64,000 nucleotides of DNA from Trebonia kvetii (lineage in GTDB: Bacteria; Actinomycetota; Actinomycetes; Streptosporangiales; Streptosporangiaceae), in the NCBI RefSeq assembly GCF_007827045.1, contig NZ_RPFW01000008.1, positions 310,001 through 374,000 of the forward strand, read 5' to 3'. Shown here one piece after another: positions 61,939-64,000 of the stretch; position 1 is the first letter of the stretch, and every line of letters begins with the position of its first letter. The position numbers were made by a program, and so were the translations under genes. The notes under the pieces were generated by a model. That model was given only the letters and a program-made list of their open reading frames with translations, was not told the DNA's origin and searched no databases.

Positions 61939-62055
61939 GCGTGCTACGAACGCACAAAGCCGCGGATCGCCATGCTCCGCCTGTACCGCAGACTCAAGCA
62001 AGCCCTGGACTCCGACGGCATCCTGTCCCCGGGCAGCAGGGCATCTGGCCAAGTT
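61939..62055 (+). pseudogene. C-terminal fragment of a vanillyl-alcohol-oxidase-family FAD oxidase
   Basis: In the reading frame that continues into the monooxygenase downstream, the DNA encodes MLRLYRRLKQALDSDGILSPG. This resembles the terminal LYRRLKDALDPxGILxPG segment of 4-cresol dehydrogenase/vanillyl-alcohol-oxidase-type flavoproteins. No other part of such a gene precedes it. It sits next to the truncated GNAT gene, so one deletion may have removed both genes' missing parts. Short match, moderate certainty. Confidence 0.5.
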
Positions 62056-62112
62056 CGATGCGCGAATTCTAGAATCAGTGCAAACGCAGCGACGCGTTCC
62101 GGAGGTTCACTC

Positions 62113-63627
62113 ATGACAACGGCGCCCACGGCCACTCCCGCCCAGGCCACAGCAGAGATCGAGGACGAAGGCCATGTCGACGTCCTTATCGTCGGCGCCG
62201 GAGTCTCCGGCATCGGCTTCGCGCATCACTTGCGTGAGCGGTTCCCCGACCAGAGCTTCGTCATTCTGGACGCCCAGGACAACCGGGGCGGCACCTGGTG
62301 GACTCACCGCTACCCCGGCGTCCGCTCCGACAGTGACCTGTTCACCTACGGATACCGGTTCAAGCCGTGGCGCGGCCCGGCGATCGCGGCGGGCGGTGAG
62401 ATCCTTTCCTACCTCGACGAGGTCATCGAGGAGGACGACCTCGCCGGGCACATCCGCTACCAGCATGAGGTCACCGACGCCGCCTGGTCCACCGCGGACC
62501 GCCGGTGGACCGTGGAGGTCACCAGGGCGGACACCGGCCAGCGGCTGCGCTACATAGCCGGCTTCCTGATGATGTGCCAGGGCTACTACAACCATGCCAA
62601 GCCCTATAAGCCCCGGTGGGAAGGCATGGACCGCTTCCAGGGCCTGATCGTGCACCCGCAGCAGTGGCCGGAAGATCTCGACCTGGCCGGCAAGCGCGTC
62701 GTCGTCATCGGCTCGGGCGCCACGGCGGCCACCCTGATCCCCGCGATCGCGGGGCAGGCGGAGCACGTGACGATGCTGCAGCGCTCGCCCTCCTACTACT
62801 TCGCGCCGCCGGTGACCGACGAGCTCGCCGAGCAGCTGCGCGCCCTTGACATCCCCGAGGAGTGGACGCACGAGATCCTGCGCCGCAAGTTCATGGCGCA
62901 AACCAACATGCTCGCCCGGATGTCGACGGAGTCGCCCGCCGAGCTGCACGCGTTTCTCGTCGAGTCGGTGCGCCCGCTGCTGCCCGAGGGATTCGACGTC
63001 GACAAGCACCTCACGCCGCGCTACCGCCCATGGCAGCAGCGCATCGCCATCGTCCCCGACGGGGACCTGTTCGCGGCGCTGCGCGATGGCAACGCCTCGA
63101 TCGTCACCGACACCATCGAGACGTTCACCGAGCACGGGATCAAGGTCAGCTCGGGCGAGGAGATCCCGGCCGACATCGTGGTCAGCGCCACCGGGTTCAA
63201 CATGTCCCTGTTCGGTGACGTCGCGTTCGCCGTCGACGGTGAGCCGGTCGACTTCACCGGCCGCGTCACCTGGCGCGGCATCATGATCAGCGGCGTGCCG
63301 AACATGGCCTACATCTTCGGCTACTTCAGGCACAGCTGGACCCTGCGCGTGGACCTGGTCAGCGACCTGCTCATCCGCCTCATGGAGAACATGGCGGTCA
63401 AGGACGCCACGATGGTGGCGCCCGCCCTGCGTCCAGAAGACGCGGACATGCCGCTGCTGCCGTTCGCCGACCCGGAGAACTTCAACTCCGGCTACGTCAT
63501 GCGCTCACAGCACCTGCTTTTCCGGCGGGGCGACCGCGAGCCGTGGACCCACCTGCTCGAACTCGAGCAGGAGCAGGAAATCCTGCCCAAGGCGGACCTG
63601 GACGACGGCACGCTCGCCTACCGCTGA
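62113..63627 (+). CDS. EthA-like Baeyer-Villiger flavin monooxygenase
   Basis: 504 residues from ATG at 62113 after GGAGG. FAD motif VDVLIVGAGVSGIGFAHHL, GGTWWTHRYPGVRSDSD, and the Baeyer-Villiger fingerprint FQGLIVHPQQWPED are present. NADP site VVVIGSGATAATLIPAIAG is followed by MLQRSPSYY. VSATGFNMSLFG and PNMAYIFGYFRHSWTLR complete an overall pattern close to mycobacterial EthA. It should convert ketones to esters or oxidise sulfides and thioamides with NADPH and O2. The frame extends upstream through the oxidase remnant, but the ATG has the ribosome-binding site. Confidence 0.93.
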   Translation: MTTAPTATPAQATAEIEDEGHVDVLIVGAGVSGIGFAHHLRERFPDQSFVILDAQDNRGGTWWTHRYPGVRSDSDLFTYGYRFKPWRGPAIAAGGEILSYLDEVIEEDDLAGHIRYQHEVTDAAWSTADRRWTVEVTRADTGQRLRYIAGFLMMCQGYYNHAKPYKPRWEGMDRFQGLIVHPQQWPEDLDLAGKRVVVIGSGATAATLIPAIAGQAEHVTMLQRSPSYYFAPPVTDELAEQLRALDIPEEWTHEILRRKFMAQTNMLARMSTESPAELHAFLVESVRPLLPEGFDVDKHLTPRYRPWQQRIAIVPDGDLFAALRDGNASIVTDTIETFTEHGIKVSSGEEIPADIVVSATGFNMSLFGDVAFAVDGEPVDFTGRVTWRGIMISGVPNMAYIFGYFRHSWTLRVDLVSDLLIRLMENMAVKDATMVAPALRPEDADMPLLPFADPENFNSGYVMRSQHLLFRRGDREPWTHLLELEQEQEILPKADLDDGTLAYR

Positions 63628-63655
63628 CCCCAGCCGGAGGGTGCAGTATGGGGGG

Positions 63656-64000
63656 ATGGTTCGTTCAGCTCCCCGGCATGACCGCGACGCAGGCGGCCCG
63701 GCGGACGTCCTGGCCGCGAAGGCCGCACTGCGCGACGAGGTCTGGTCGGCCATGCAGGCGGCGAAGGTGGCCAGGTTCCCCGGCGCGCCGGGGCGCATCC
63801 CGAACTTCACCGGCGCGGAGAAGGCGGCGGAACGGCTGCGCGGGCTGCCCGCCTGGCAGGCGGCGCTGACCATCAAGGCCAATCCCGATTCCGCGCAGCT
63901 GCCGGTGCGGCAGCGCGCACTCGAGGACGGCAAGACCGTCTACATGGCCGTCCCCCGGCTGGCCGAACGGGAGCCGTTCTTCGCCCTCGACCCCGACCAT
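63656..64000 (+). CDS. 5-formyltetrahydrofolate cyclo-ligase-like protein (C-terminus outside window)
   Basis: ATG at 63656 opens a frame that runs off the right edge (115 residues). LRDEVWSAMQAAKVARFPG, then GRIPNFTGAEKAAERL, LTIKANPDSAQLPVRQRALE and KTVYMAVPRLAE match the MTHFS-domain family resembling 5-formyl-THF cyclo-ligase. The first 20 residues are Arg/Asp/Gly-rich and unconserved. A GTG at 63641 is in frame but too close to GGAGG. It starts 29 bases after the monooxygenase stop. Confidence 0.85.
   Translation, partial: MVRSAPRHDRDAGGPADVLAAKAALRDEVWSAMQAAKVARFPGAPGRIPNFTGAEKAAERLRGLPAWQAALTIKANPDSAQLPVRQRALEDGKTVYMAVPRLAEREPFFALDPDH

Overview
The window comes from a high-GC Gram-positive bacterium of the Actinomycetota. 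Supporting features are the strong G/C bias at third codon positions, frequent GTG starts, an Lsr2 nucleoid protein, a SigE-type RNA polymerase sigma factor, an F420-type luciferase-like oxidoreductase, a PaaX regulator and an EthA-like monooxygenase. A Streptosporangiales-like soil actinomycete would fit, but genus cannot be read from this sequence. No rRNA, tRNA, CRISPR array, complete insertion sequence or prophage was recognised.

Layout. (1) 1-9 kb is a thiamine region: thiE and a divergent PfkB-family kinase, then a TPP riboswitch driving thiO-thiS-thiG-thiD, then a membrane protein, lsr2 and tenA. (2) 9-22.6 kb is mostly envelope and secreted functions: a luciferase-like oxidoreductase, an SDR that lacks its catalytic Tyr/Lys, a large secreted subtilase-fold protease with sedolisin-like active-site residues, a sigma factor with a coupled membrane protein, a GH15 glucoamylase, an L,D-transpeptidase, a phospholipase-D-like lipoprotein and an NlpC/P60 hydrolase preceded by a structured leader with a 25-codon ORF. 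(3) 22.7-31.8 kb is an aerobic benzoyl-CoA (box) pathway cluster: paaX-type regulator, boxC, boxB, benzoate-CoA ligase, amidohydrolase, 3-hydroxyacyl-CoA dehydrogenase and enoyl-CoA hydratase. (4) 32-43.2 kb holds a bifunctional-nuclease-family protein, an Asp-box lipoprotein, two membrane glycosyltransferases, an aminotransferase/kinase pair, trehalose-phosphate synthase, a DUF72 protein and a LigM-like O-demethylase. (5) 43.4-64 kb is mixed: a GGDEF-EAL protein, a TMEM175-like channel, a 25-residue membrane peptide, an HATPase, two aromatic-ring-type FAD monooxygenases, a MarR-GNAT fusion, stress and redox genes under MarR control, a WD40 kinase whose HRD aspartate is Gly, an EthA-like Baeyer-Villiger monooxygenase and the start of a 5-formyl-THF cyclo-ligase-like gene.

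How it works together. The riboswitch operon makes the thiazole half of thiamine (ThiO, ThiS, ThiG) and phosphorylates the pyrimidine (ThiD). ThiE joins the halves and TenA salvages pyrimidine. The box cluster activates benzoate to benzoyl-CoA, epoxidises it (BoxB), opens the ring (BoxC) and should send the product through beta-oxidation-like steps. The O-demethylase and two aromatic-type hydroxylases suggest a wider aromatic-catabolic repertoire. boxA and boxD are not in the window.

Two themes recur. First, long, nearly perfect inverted repeats of unrelated sequence sit at gene starts, gene ends and even inside genes (thiG, upstream of paaX, after the box cluster, upstream of both MarR-type genes). 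Second, several genes are decaying or broken: a secreted-protein remnant at 8.9-9.2 kb, a frameshifted azoreductase at 55.8 kb, and GNAT and FAD-oxidase fragments side by side at 61.6-62.1 kb.
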